Shown here piece after piece: positions 55,927 through 64,000 of a stretch of 64,000 nucleotides of DNA. The stretch is taken from the NCBI RefSeq assembly GCF_030272615.1, contig NC_081415.1, positions 101,784,796-101,848,795 on the forward strand, read 5' to 3'. Numbering within the stretch: the stretch's first letter is position 1; the number at the start of each line of letters is the position of its first letter. Below the pieces are notes generated by a model. That model made no database searches. It was given only the letters and a program-made list of their open reading frames with translations, and was not told the origin of the DNA. The translations under genes were made by a program, and so were the position numbers. Source of the stretch: Cryptomeria japonica (Eukaryota > Streptophyta > Pinopsida > Cupressales > Cupressaceae).

Positions 55927-57461
55927 TTTGTTAATAAGTTTTTGTTGAAGTTGAGTGAAAATGATGATGAGTTGTTGATGAAATGAGAGATGTATGGTTG
56001 GTGTGGTGTGTTGCATATGGATCTCTAGCACTTAAAGGTAGAGGTGACCAAAGTTCTTTCTTGAATTGCTTGTTGTGTTTGATAAGGTTTGATGTGATAA
56101 GGTTTAGAGAAATCTGAGATGTGTTATAGACTTAACTACCTAGTAATGAGAGGATGCACTCATAGACTAGTTTTAACCTGCGTAGAAATGCCTCCTTAGG
56201 ATGAGTTTATCCTAGATGTAGAGACAATATAAAAGTGATTTGTTTTGTGTCTGATTCAAGCAATATTAAAATAGAACTTAGGACAAAAACCTTTTGATGT
56301 TTTGAGAATTGTAATGGAGTGATGATATGTGAATATAAGAATGGATGAGATGTTAACTTCAATAGAACTTTGTGTTACAAAAGGAACAAATTCTTCCTCT
56401 TCTTGTTCAGGGGTTGGTGGTTCTACCCTAGCTGAGTTATATGTGATGCAAATGTTAGGAAAGAAATCAAGATTGATTTTGCCTCCTTTGTTCTTGTGAT
56501 AACTCAGAGCTCGATATTGCATAAACGCTCTGCAGTTCAATTACTCTGGATCAAATTCATTTGATTTCCCTTGAAGATATAGACGCATGCGATGTAGGAA
56601 GGTTCTATGAGAGACAAAGATTTGTCTATTAAGATAGAAGAATTTCCTCCTTTTGATTAAAGTCTTGGAGCTTAATGGTCTTTTCTTCAAGTTGATGTGT
56701 TGATGAAGATTCTTCTTTCTCAAGTTGTGAATAATGGTCATATATTTTGATACTCCTGCTCTTTGTTTTTGATCTTTTTGTTGGTGTTTGAAAATGTTTA
56801 TGTTGGATGAATACTTGTTCTTGGAATTGATTTTTTTTTGTTTTCTTGTAATTTTTCCTTTGACAAGAAAACAAAGAAAGCACACAAACACAAGAATGTT
56901 GCCTCAAAAGGCACAAATAAGTATGGGTCTAGATCAACCAAATCCTTGGACTTTTTATGACCCTTTTCCTGTAAGTGTATTTTTAGGTGTTTTCCAAAGC
57001 CTAAAGTTGGCTCAATTTGCACTGGTCTTGACTCAAAAATGAACACACTTCAAACACTTTTTATCCCTAAGGTCAAATGGCCAGTTGGGATAAATTCAGC
57101 CCACATCTTGATATTTCTTTTGACTTTGGTACTACATACCTTATGAATCCCGCTATGGCAGGTAAGGATGTGGTATACTAAGTCTTGCATGAGCATAACA
57201 AATAGATGATCCCTATGATGGGGGAGTCACCACTTTCATCAAGCCACAAGTGACTTTTCAAAAAGCTATGTGTCTACTCAAGGAAATATGTATGGTGAGT
57301 ATCTTGGGAGAAAAACTATCTATGCTCTTGCACTGAATTGTATCACAAATATCCTCAATCAATAGAATGAGTGGGCTACTACTTAAAGGTGTTTAGTAAT
57401 GTTCGATATTTTTGGACATAAGTTCATTCTGTAGTGACTCACTTAAGAGCCTTGTAACTAT
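55927..57461 (-). other. Element F 5' leader (part)
   Basis: Non-coding leader upstream of gag. The stretch 57280-57340 resembles 45050-45150 in the leader of the 11.3 kb element, which supports family identity. It ends where element G is inserted. Confidence 0.6.
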
Positions 57462-58242
57462 TGGCATATGGACACTCCAATGAGACATTGAAGGTGATTG
57501 AAGGTTTTGTCATTGATGGCAACCTTACAATCCTATGGCACTGGCAAGGCACTTCACCGGCATCAGCAGAACACACTCTACACTGGCACTGGCACAGAGA
57601 AAGGAAGTATACCAGCACAGAGGCCGACAGGATTTTTGTTATAATATATTTTGTTTACTATTTGAAAAATTTTGTAAGACAACTTAATATCATTGTACAA
57701 TGACTTATATATATAAGAAGTCATTGTAGGACATTTTGTATGATGTAGAAAAATATAATGAGGTGAAATAAGGTAGATCTATTATGCGAAATATAGGTTA
57801 AGGGGTATATGTAAAGAACAGAGCAGAAACTGGTACTGAATCTGGCATTGAAGATGCTATTGTAAAGCAGTACAAACTATTGGATTTGTATAATCCTCTT
57901 TGTAAGTCAGTGAGACTTCCCATTGAGCAGTGAGCTCTAGGCAAGTGGCCTTCTTACATGTGCAGGCCCCTATTGTAAGTAATATTCTCTTATTGGCCAA
58001 TAAGATAATATTGTGGGTCACAAATCCCACTGAGGTTTTTCCCACATAAGGTTTCCTCATTAAATCATTGTGTTATGGTGTGCTTTTTATGTGGATGTTC
58101 TTTATTCTGTTTATTGCATTATTTCTTGCATACCGGTACTCTATTATAATATGTTCTGCATGTTTTAAGATAAGAAATTCTAATAACCGGTTAGATACTG
58201 ATTCACCCCCCCCCCCTCTTAGTATCTGTGGGGATCCTAACA
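57462..58242 (+). repeat. Element G 5' LTR
   Basis: 781 bp, TGGCATATGG...GATCCTAACA. GTTTTGTCATTGATGGCAACC box near 57505, TATA box in TATATATAAGAAG near 57708, the AGGTTTTTCCCACATAAGG...AAATCATTGTGTTATGG block near 58030-58080, and a run of 13 C at 58205-58217. Confidence 0.82.
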
Positions 58243-58244
58243 AT

Positions 58245-58257
58245 TGGTATCAAAGCC
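58245..58257 (+). promoter_or_regulatory. Element G primer-binding site
   Basis: TGGTATCAAAGCC, one mismatch from the copia initiator-Met site, 2 nt after the LTR. Confidence 0.85.
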
Positions 58258-58313
58258 TGGTCCTCTATTTTCAGAAGTCTAACAGCTTGAGGAAGATCTT
58301 GACACTGGTAAAG

Positions 58314-58976
58314 ATGGAAAATTTGATGAAGCAACTTAAAGCAGCTCTCTCAAACTATGATACAGAGAAATTGAAAAACATCAAACTTGAAGATGATCTA
58401 AAGGTAGCTCAGGATATCATTCAGGCACTTCAAGAAAATCTCACCACTACAAGAAACAAGAGAAGAGAACTTTGTGAAAAGATGCAATTTGGGAATGATG
58501 AAAAGGAAACTCTAAATAATATGATAGGGAAGCTGAAGCAAGAGAACATGACAACAAAGAATGAGATGCAGGATATGACTATGAGATTTTGCAAAGAAAT
58601 TGAGGATAGGAAGAAGAATGAAGAAGAATTGACCAGAAGACTAAGTGATGCAGCCAATGAGAACACAAGACTTAGCTATGAAAATGACCTATTAAAGATA
58701 GATCTGATGCATACACAGAATGACTCAAATGAACTAATGAGACAGAAAGAGATCTTACAAAGAGAACTAGATATTACAAATCAACACAAAGATAAATTCA
58801 AGAAAAGCTCAGAGGAACTTGGTGACTTATTGAAGATTCAAAAACCTAATGGTGATACTTGTGGAATTGGCTTTGAAGTTGGTGAAAGCTCCAGTACTAC
58901 AAACACCTAAGATCACAGCAAACTGGTAAGACAACCTAATGCTTACAAATTCAATGGCAAATGCTTCAATTGTAAT
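58314..58976 (+). pseudogene. Element G ORF1, coiled-coil part
   Basis: Coiled-coil protein beginning at ATG 58314 (MENLMKQLKAALSNYDTEKL). About 190 residues of heptad-rich helix follow, with Glu, Lys, Asn and Leu dominant. Then comes a GIGFEVGESSSTT segment that resembles the GLGF-ESS segment before the zinc knuckle in Sire-type Gag proteins. A TAA at 58908 breaks the frame, but the same frame continues through AYKFNGKCFNCN, the first half of a CCHC knuckle, to the solo LTR insertion. The product looks like a Gag-type RNA-binding, self-assembling protein rather than a full Gag, since no capsid domain is recognisable. Upstream codons are open back through the primer-binding site, but the 58314 ATG is the natural start after it. 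Confidence 0.75.
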
Positions 58977-60730
58977 TGTAGTCACGTAAATTTGTCCACT
59001 TAATTAAAATGAATATTTAGTATTTATTTGATTATTTAACTATCAATCAATAATTAATTAAATTAATATATTTAATTAATTCATCTTAACCCTCTTCTCC
59101 TATTAATTAAATAATTATTCAATTTATTTGATTTAATTCGCTTAACCAAATTCAGACCATTAATTAAATAAATAAATCATATTTATTTAATTAAATCTTT
59201 TCTCACATTTAAATAAATTAATATTTATTTAAATCCCCCAAAATCCCACCTCTCACATTTAAATAAATTAACATTTATTTAAATCACCTTTATCCTCCAC
59301 CCACTTGTATTTTCCTACAAATGCAAGTTGCACAACTATTTAAAATAAATCATTTATTTAAATCATCTTTATCCTCCACCCACTTGCATTTTCCTACAAA
59401 TGCAAGTTGCACAACTATTTTAAATAAATTATTTATTTAAAATCCTATTTATCCTCACCCACTTGAAACCTTTAATGGTTTCCCTTAAAGTCTTCAAACT
59501 TAATGGCTTTAAAGTCTTCAAATTTGATGGCTTCCTTCTATAGTCTTCTTAAGCCTTTAATGGTTTCCCTTAAACTCTTCAAACTCAATGGATTCCCTTA
59601 AAGTCTTCTTAAGACTTTAATTGCTTCCCTTAAAGTCTTCAAGCCTTTAATGGTTTCCCTCAAAGTCTTCAATCATTTTAATGCTTTATCTTCCTTTTTC
59701 TCATTTAAATAAATTAATATTTATTTGAATATTTATCCAAATGAAAATTACACCATTTAATTGAAATAAATGATTTTATTTTAATTGAAAATACCAAAAT
59801 TCCTCCCACTTGCATTTTCCTACAAAATCCACTTGCATGCCTAAACCCCTTCTAGATTCTTCTAAACCTTTCCTAATTAGCCTAATCCATCCCCTAAATA
59901 TTGTCACATTCCTAAGCAAATTGGAGTCACTTCTCAAAGACTCCAAAGTCTTTGAAAAGCAATTAATGATTTGTGTGTTCAACAAATTAACCTCTAAAGT
60001 CTTCCAAACCACTTATGGCTCTTACATGACCATTAATGGTTAATTCCACTTGCACCCATGGTTAAGGACTTTGACCCCTAACTTAACCCTCATGTAACCC
60101 ATGTGTCTCTTCAAAACATTTATTTCTTTGACTAGGGTAACCATCATGTCCCCTCAAGCATTTAATTCTCCTTATCTCTCCTCTCAAGCCTCCTCATGGT
60201 GACACTTGTCAACATGGGATTGGGTTGAAAGTCTCACATGGATTGAATATCTTTCAATCCTAACCCTTGTTAAGATTGCTCAATCTTAACCCTTCATTTC
60301 CCCATTTCTTCTATAAATAGAACCCTTCTCCTCAAGCAAAGAAGGAAGCATTAGCGTATTGTTGTTATACTGGTATTAGCATAGAGCTTTTTCATAGCAT
60401 CACTATCTACACTTGCATAGCATTTGCTTATCATATTCAACCATCTTGAATCTCCATATGGCATCCATGGCTAGTGCTAAAAGTTGAGAGCTACACTCAT
60501 TTGGGACTTGGAGAGGGGAGAAACAAGGGAGAAGCATCAAAAGGCATCATGGAAGCATCTTAGGGAGGCTCTTCTCCTTTCTTTTATTTTGTTAAACTTC
60601 TTTCATGCTTTTTGAAATCTCTTTTGATATGTTTTGAATGGTTTTTAGTTCTTTGTTTTGTTTTTATGGTTGAAACTAACTTATTAACATTGAACTTTGT
60701 TGTTGCCTTGTCCCCATTTCCATGACATCA
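58977..60730 (+). mobile_element. Solo LTR of the F family inside element G
   Basis: A 1754 bp sequence from TGTAGTCACG to ..CATGACATCA, flanked by the perfect target duplication GTAAT (58972-58976 and 60731-60735). It is plus-oriented, with TATA box CTATAAATAG at 60311-60320, and contains tandem AT-rich blocks (ATTTAAATAAATTAATATTT). A block of about 85 bp, CACTTGCATTTTCCTACAAATG and flanks, is duplicated near 59300-59420. CTTTAATGGTTTCCCTTAAA words recur in 59460-59660. It shares long blocks in reverse with the F LTR at 32155-33550 and with the LTRs of the 11.3 kb element. Confidence 0.93.
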
Positions 60731-61189
60731 GTAATAAGTATGGGCATAGAGAAAATCAATGTAGATCTAGAAGCTATCAGAACATCAACACCCACCGGTC
60801 AATGTTCAAAATGCAACAAGGTTGGTCACAACTCTGAAAATTGTAGAATGAATGTGAGATGTTATGTTTGTGGAAGATATGGACACTTATCTAATCAATG
60901 CAAAACTCAAACTGGCATAGGCTATGGCAAAGCTATTCAGAAAAACAATGTAACTTGTTATCCATGTAACAAGATTGGGCATATTGCAAAATTCTGCAGA
61001 AGCAAAGGAACACCGGTAGACAACAAAGGTGCTAGCTTGAAAGGGAAAGAAAAAGTTGAAGAGGTAAAGGAGGAGTTCTCAAAACAATGGATTAGAAAAG
61101 TAGATCTAAATGTTGGGAATACTCCTCCACTGGTAGAATCAATTAACACCCCACCGACAGAACAGAGTATCACTGCAGTGGCAGGATAG
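60731..61189 (+). pseudogene. Element G ORF1, zinc-knuckle part
   Basis: Second half of the first knuckle (KYGHRENQC after the target duplication), then after a one-base frame change three more intact CX2CX4HX4C knuckles: CSKCNKVGHNSENC, CYVCGRYGHLSNQC and CYPCNKIGHIAKFC. A Lys/Glu-rich tail with KQWIRKVDLNV and repeated TPP-containing segments (INTPPTEQSI) follows. CCHC knuckles bind retroelement RNA. Four in a row is more than the one or two of normal copia Gag. The open frame of 60722-61189 starts inside the solo LTR by chance, so the real N-terminus is the coiled-coil part. Confidence 0.8.
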
Positions 61190-61538
61190 AATAGTACTCC
61201 ACCGGCAAGAAGTTCTTCATCAATTTGAAGAAAGCTTCTTTGAGGGTTTGGCAAATCAAATGACACATGTGCTATTATTCCCTCAGTTAAAGATGAGAAG
61301 TTGAAAGATACTCATATACCAACAGACATATTAAGTTATTACTTAACCGGCATACATTTAATGTGGTAGATGGCAAATTAAGTTTATAAATTTGTGGTTT
61401 TGGCTCCATTTCACCTCACCAAGATTTCAAACCTACGAAGAGTGCGAAGATTCTAAGCTAAGGCATTTTGAGTAAAAAAAAAAAGCAAGAACACTCCAAG
61501 CAATCATCCATCCTAAAGGCAGTAAAAGGTATTTTATC
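61190..61538 (+). other. Element G inter-ORF spacer
   Basis: About 350 bases with short degraded coding at the start and a run of 14 A near 61475. No domain, splice signal or repeat is convincing. Confidence 0.5.
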
Positions 61539-64000
61539 ATGGCATCCACCTCTGCAATTGAATATGTAGCAAACCCTACTATTGTAGAAATTATAAAAAG
61601 ACCTAGGCCCATATTTCAAATAATTCTCAAAGTAGCAAAGAAAGATGATGCTATAGGTGCTTTTTCTCAAATTCCTAAGGGAGTTTTTTATGCTGAAGAC
61701 CCAAGAATTTACATTCACTGCAACATTGAGGAACTAGGAGATGAAGAGATTAAGACAATGTTTAAAACAGTGATATGTGATGAATTTGGCAATATAAAGG
61801 ATGAACACAAGATCATCAAAACCTTAGGATTCATAGAGATCCTTAGCTTTCCTGAATTTCCCAAGGATGTTATTAGGATAGTCTTAAGCAGGGTGCATGG
61901 AGAATTTTTCTGGCTAGATGCAATCCACAAAATCACTAAGGAAGCTGTGAAAGCTGTCACAGGGTTACCAACCACCGGTAAAAGACCAGATAAAACCAAG
62001 AAGTTCTCACATGACCTAGTTACTAGCTTAACTAGTGCCACATTCGATAAAAGGTCTTTAAGGGTAAATGATGTAATAGATATTAATGTGAGATTTATCA
62101 GCATGATATTAGGGTATAAAGCTACTCATGCAAATAGACTTAATTTAGTTTCAAGTTTATGCATTAAGAGTGCTTATGATATGGTCATAGATAATACAAA
62201 AATTGATGTATGAGAATGGTTAAAGGATGAATTAATTGACAACCTTGGAAAGATTAAGAAGGACAAGAAAGGAACTTTTAGGTTTGGAAATCTGTTAGTA
62301 TGTCTAATGCTATATATAACCAAACAAGTTCCTGGTATAGGCTACAAAGAACTTGGATATGATATACCGGTAGGTAAACAGCTAACAAAACTATTCAATA
62401 ATATGGGAGAAGATAAGGAACAAAATATAAATGACTTTTTTCAAACACTTAAGCCCAAAATGAAGAAGAGAATCAGACTATCACAAAAGATGGTTGAAAA
62501 ATACAAGAAGGAAATTTGTTTTGTGATTAAGAAGGATGAGATCTAGATGGAAGTAGTCATCCCTAGGACTATTTGGGTGATAGAGATGGGCTATGAAATA
62601 GATGATCTGATCATTGAAACATATGCCAAAGCACTTCTAGAAGCCCTTAAACAACCTAAGGAAGAAGTATTTGGTAATGCAAAAACTATTGAAAGCCAAA
62701 TGCAATCTAAGAAAAGAGTGAAAAAGGTTGAGGCAGCAGTAAGAAGAGGTTCCAAACAAGCAAAGACCATCAAAGAAGATGTGTTAAAACAAACCGGCAT
62801 AACAAAGGATGAGTTAGCAACTCTACAACTTGAAACTCACCTATCACCAGTAGGTACTTCTTCGGAGAATGACATTCCTACAACTTTCAAGAGAGTTGTA
62901 AGAAAAAGAGACCCCTCACCGGCAACCACACCCTCACCTAGGAGGACAAGACAGAAACAACATGCAGTGAGATCTCCGGTAAGAAAGGCTACACCAAAGA
63001 AGAAGAGGACAAACAAGGACTTGGCCCTTCCTGATATATTGTTGAATGAAATTACAGAGGAAGGAAAATTGAAGAATATAGAGAAAATATATGACACTTT
63101 AATACTTGATGAAAAAGAACAAGTTGAAAATAGTGTTATATTGCATATGGATATGTATAAGAAATTTTTTATGGAAGTAGCAAATGAAATTCTAGTTGAA
63201 CTATTTAAAAGGATAGAAGCAAGGAGATTAGTAGTAGTAGAACTTGACAAGAAAATCAAGATAGAAAAACTACTTGCTGTATACCCAGTAAACTCACCCA
63301 AGGAAATTGATGATTTAATTGCTGAAGCCAACCGGCTAGTCTTTTCTAATGCACACTGGCACATTGCATTAATGGTTGGAAGAGTAGAAGAGGTGAATAA
63401 AGAAACAGAGAATGCATGGGACATATTCCTAGTGGAAAAAGAAAAACAGGAAGAATACATGAGCCCCAAACCAATAAAGGTATATCAGAAGGTAAAAGAC
63501 AAGGGTAAAGATATAGTTGGTGGACTACCTTGCATCAAAGTCAAAGCCAACTTACCCCCACCTCCTTTGATTACTCCACTAGTAACAAAAACAACAACCA
63601 CAAAAGATCAACCGGTAGTTGAAAGTATGGATGTAGAGGATGTCAATCCTAATCCTGAAGTATTATATACAACAGATGTTGATACACAAAAAATCAACAT
63701 TGTGGTAGACCAAGATACATCTGGCAAGATTGAAATGGCTAAGGAGCCATCGGTAGCTGAGCAGACAGATAACAGTCAAAAGGAACTGGTAGATGACAAC
63801 ACAGGGAATCAGGTAGAAACTCTGACTGAGATAGAGCAACAAATAGAGCAACCAACAAAGCAACAAACTGAAACACCATCAGAGACACAAACTGAGCAAC
63901 AGGATCCAGATCAGAAATAGGAACAGGAATAGAAGGAAACAGTGCCACCGGCAACTAGAGAAGCAGAAAAACCATTGCTTAAAGAAATGCAAACACAAAC
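61539..64000 (+). pseudogene. Element G ORF2, very long protein of unknown family
   Basis: One frame runs from ATG 61539 (MASTSAIEYVANPTIVEI) to the window edge, broken by TGA at 62211, TAG at 62544, TAG at 63918 and another TAG at about 63930. The first 330 residues look globular, with FIEILSFPEFPKDVIRIVL, GEFFWLDAIHKITKEAVKAV, TGLPTTGKRP, INVRFISMILGYKATHANR and FGNLLVCLMLYITKQVPG. The GEFFWLDAIHKITKEAV-TGLP layout loosely recalls the start of plant mobile domains and other plant transposon-associated ORFs, but I do not assign it. Residues about 420-490 are basic (RKRDPSPATTPSPRRTRQKQ, TPKKKRTNK) and look like a nuclear-localisation signal. A helical region follows, then a Pro/Gln/Thr/Glu-rich tail. 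No pol motif is seen. Confidence 0.7.

Larger units (their letters stand above)
32155..57461 (-). mobile_element. Element F: RT-less Tat-like gypsy element
   Basis: Minus-strand Ty3/gypsy element. From right to left it has leader, gag, protease, G-patch-like segment, RNase H and integrase, then a long spacer with an antisense PMD gene, purine tract and 3' LTR. It is split by the 11.3 kb element at 37105-48448. At its 5' side it is cut by element G at 57461, so its 5' LTR and primer site are outside the window. Gag through protease share one frame, and the G-patch through integrase share another after one frameshift near 53130. Between protease and RNase H only about 500 bases of linker exist, too little for a reverse transcriptase, and no YxDD-type motif is seen. 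Confidence 0.85.
57462..64000 (+). mobile_element. Element G: LTR element with coiled-coil/CCHC and unknown ORFs
   Basis: Plus-strand LTR element starting TGGCATATGG at 57462 inside F's leader and running off the right edge. It has a 781 bp LTR, a copia-type primer-binding site, a first ORF with coiled coil and four CCHC knuckles (split by a solo LTR), a 350 bp spacer and a second ORF of more than 800 codons. No pol domain is seen in the 5.7 kb available. Its LTR shares the block found in the copia LTRs here, suggesting dependence on copia enzymes. Elements B and the 32037 fragment are relatives. Confidence 0.8.

Noticed and set aside
60722-60730. Independent start of the zinc-knuckle ORF inside the solo LTR
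   Set aside because: The first codons are the last bases of the inserted LTR; the reading frame belongs to the interrupted ORF1 of element G.

Overview
This window looks like heterochromatic, intergenic DNA from a large-genome seed plant. Several things point to a gymnosperm or a similarly bloated genome: long AT-rich LTRs, Tat-type Ty3/gypsy elements with captured plant-mobile-domain genes, many copia families, and no recognisable host gene. The species is an inference. I see no bacterial operon, rRNA, CRISPR array or functional tRNA gene. Nearly every base can be assigned to LTR retrotransposons nested in one another, and almost every coding frame is broken by point stops.

Left block (1-4534). 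Element A is a minus-strand copia element: an unbroken gag/protease frame running off the left edge, then a PBS, then a 5' LTR. It sits inside element B, a minus-strand element with degenerate CCHC knuckles and a 5' LTR. B sits inside element C, of which only the 3' end of a plus-strand Tork-like copia element is visible.

Middle block (4535-28059). Element D is a plus-strand Tat-like gypsy element with a 2.2 kb 5' LTR, PBS, gag and protease, then only the C-terminal integrase module, then an antisense plant-mobile-domain (PMD) gene. Three insertions split it. The first is a 5.85 kb Tork-like copia element (9057-14903, target duplication AAATG) whose 5' end is a palindrome containing a tRNA-like sequence. 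The second is a 4.26 kb gag-protease-only copia element (18178-22435, target duplication ATAAC). The third is a solo LTR (24334-25900, target duplication AGTAT).

Right block (28060-64000). Element E, a minus-strand Sire-like copia element, carries an unclassified coiled-coil ORF insertion in its LTR. It is cut by a plus-strand LTR fragment (32037-32154), which is cut by element F. F is a minus-strand Tat-like gypsy element that starts at 32155 and reaches at least 57461. It keeps gag, protease, a G-patch-like segment, RNase H and integrase and carries an antisense PMD gene, but it has no reverse transcriptase. F was invaded by an 11.3 kb non-autonomous element (37105-48448, target duplication GATAT, two 1420 bp LTRs) and by element G (57462 to beyond the right edge). 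G has a copia-like LTR and PBS but encodes a coiled-coil/four-zinc-knuckle protein and a very long ORF of unknown family instead of pol. A solo LTR (58977-60730, target duplication GTAAT) sits inside one of G's zinc knuckles.

As a system, the window is a community of autonomous-looking relics and several kinds of dependent element: gag-protease only, RT-less gypsy, coding-poor, and gag-like plus unknown ORF. The dependent ones share LTR motifs and primer-binding sites with the others. The features most worth following up are G's coding content, the palindromic copia 5' end, the two antisense PMD genes in RT-less gypsy elements, and the gag-protease element with a new acidic C-terminus.
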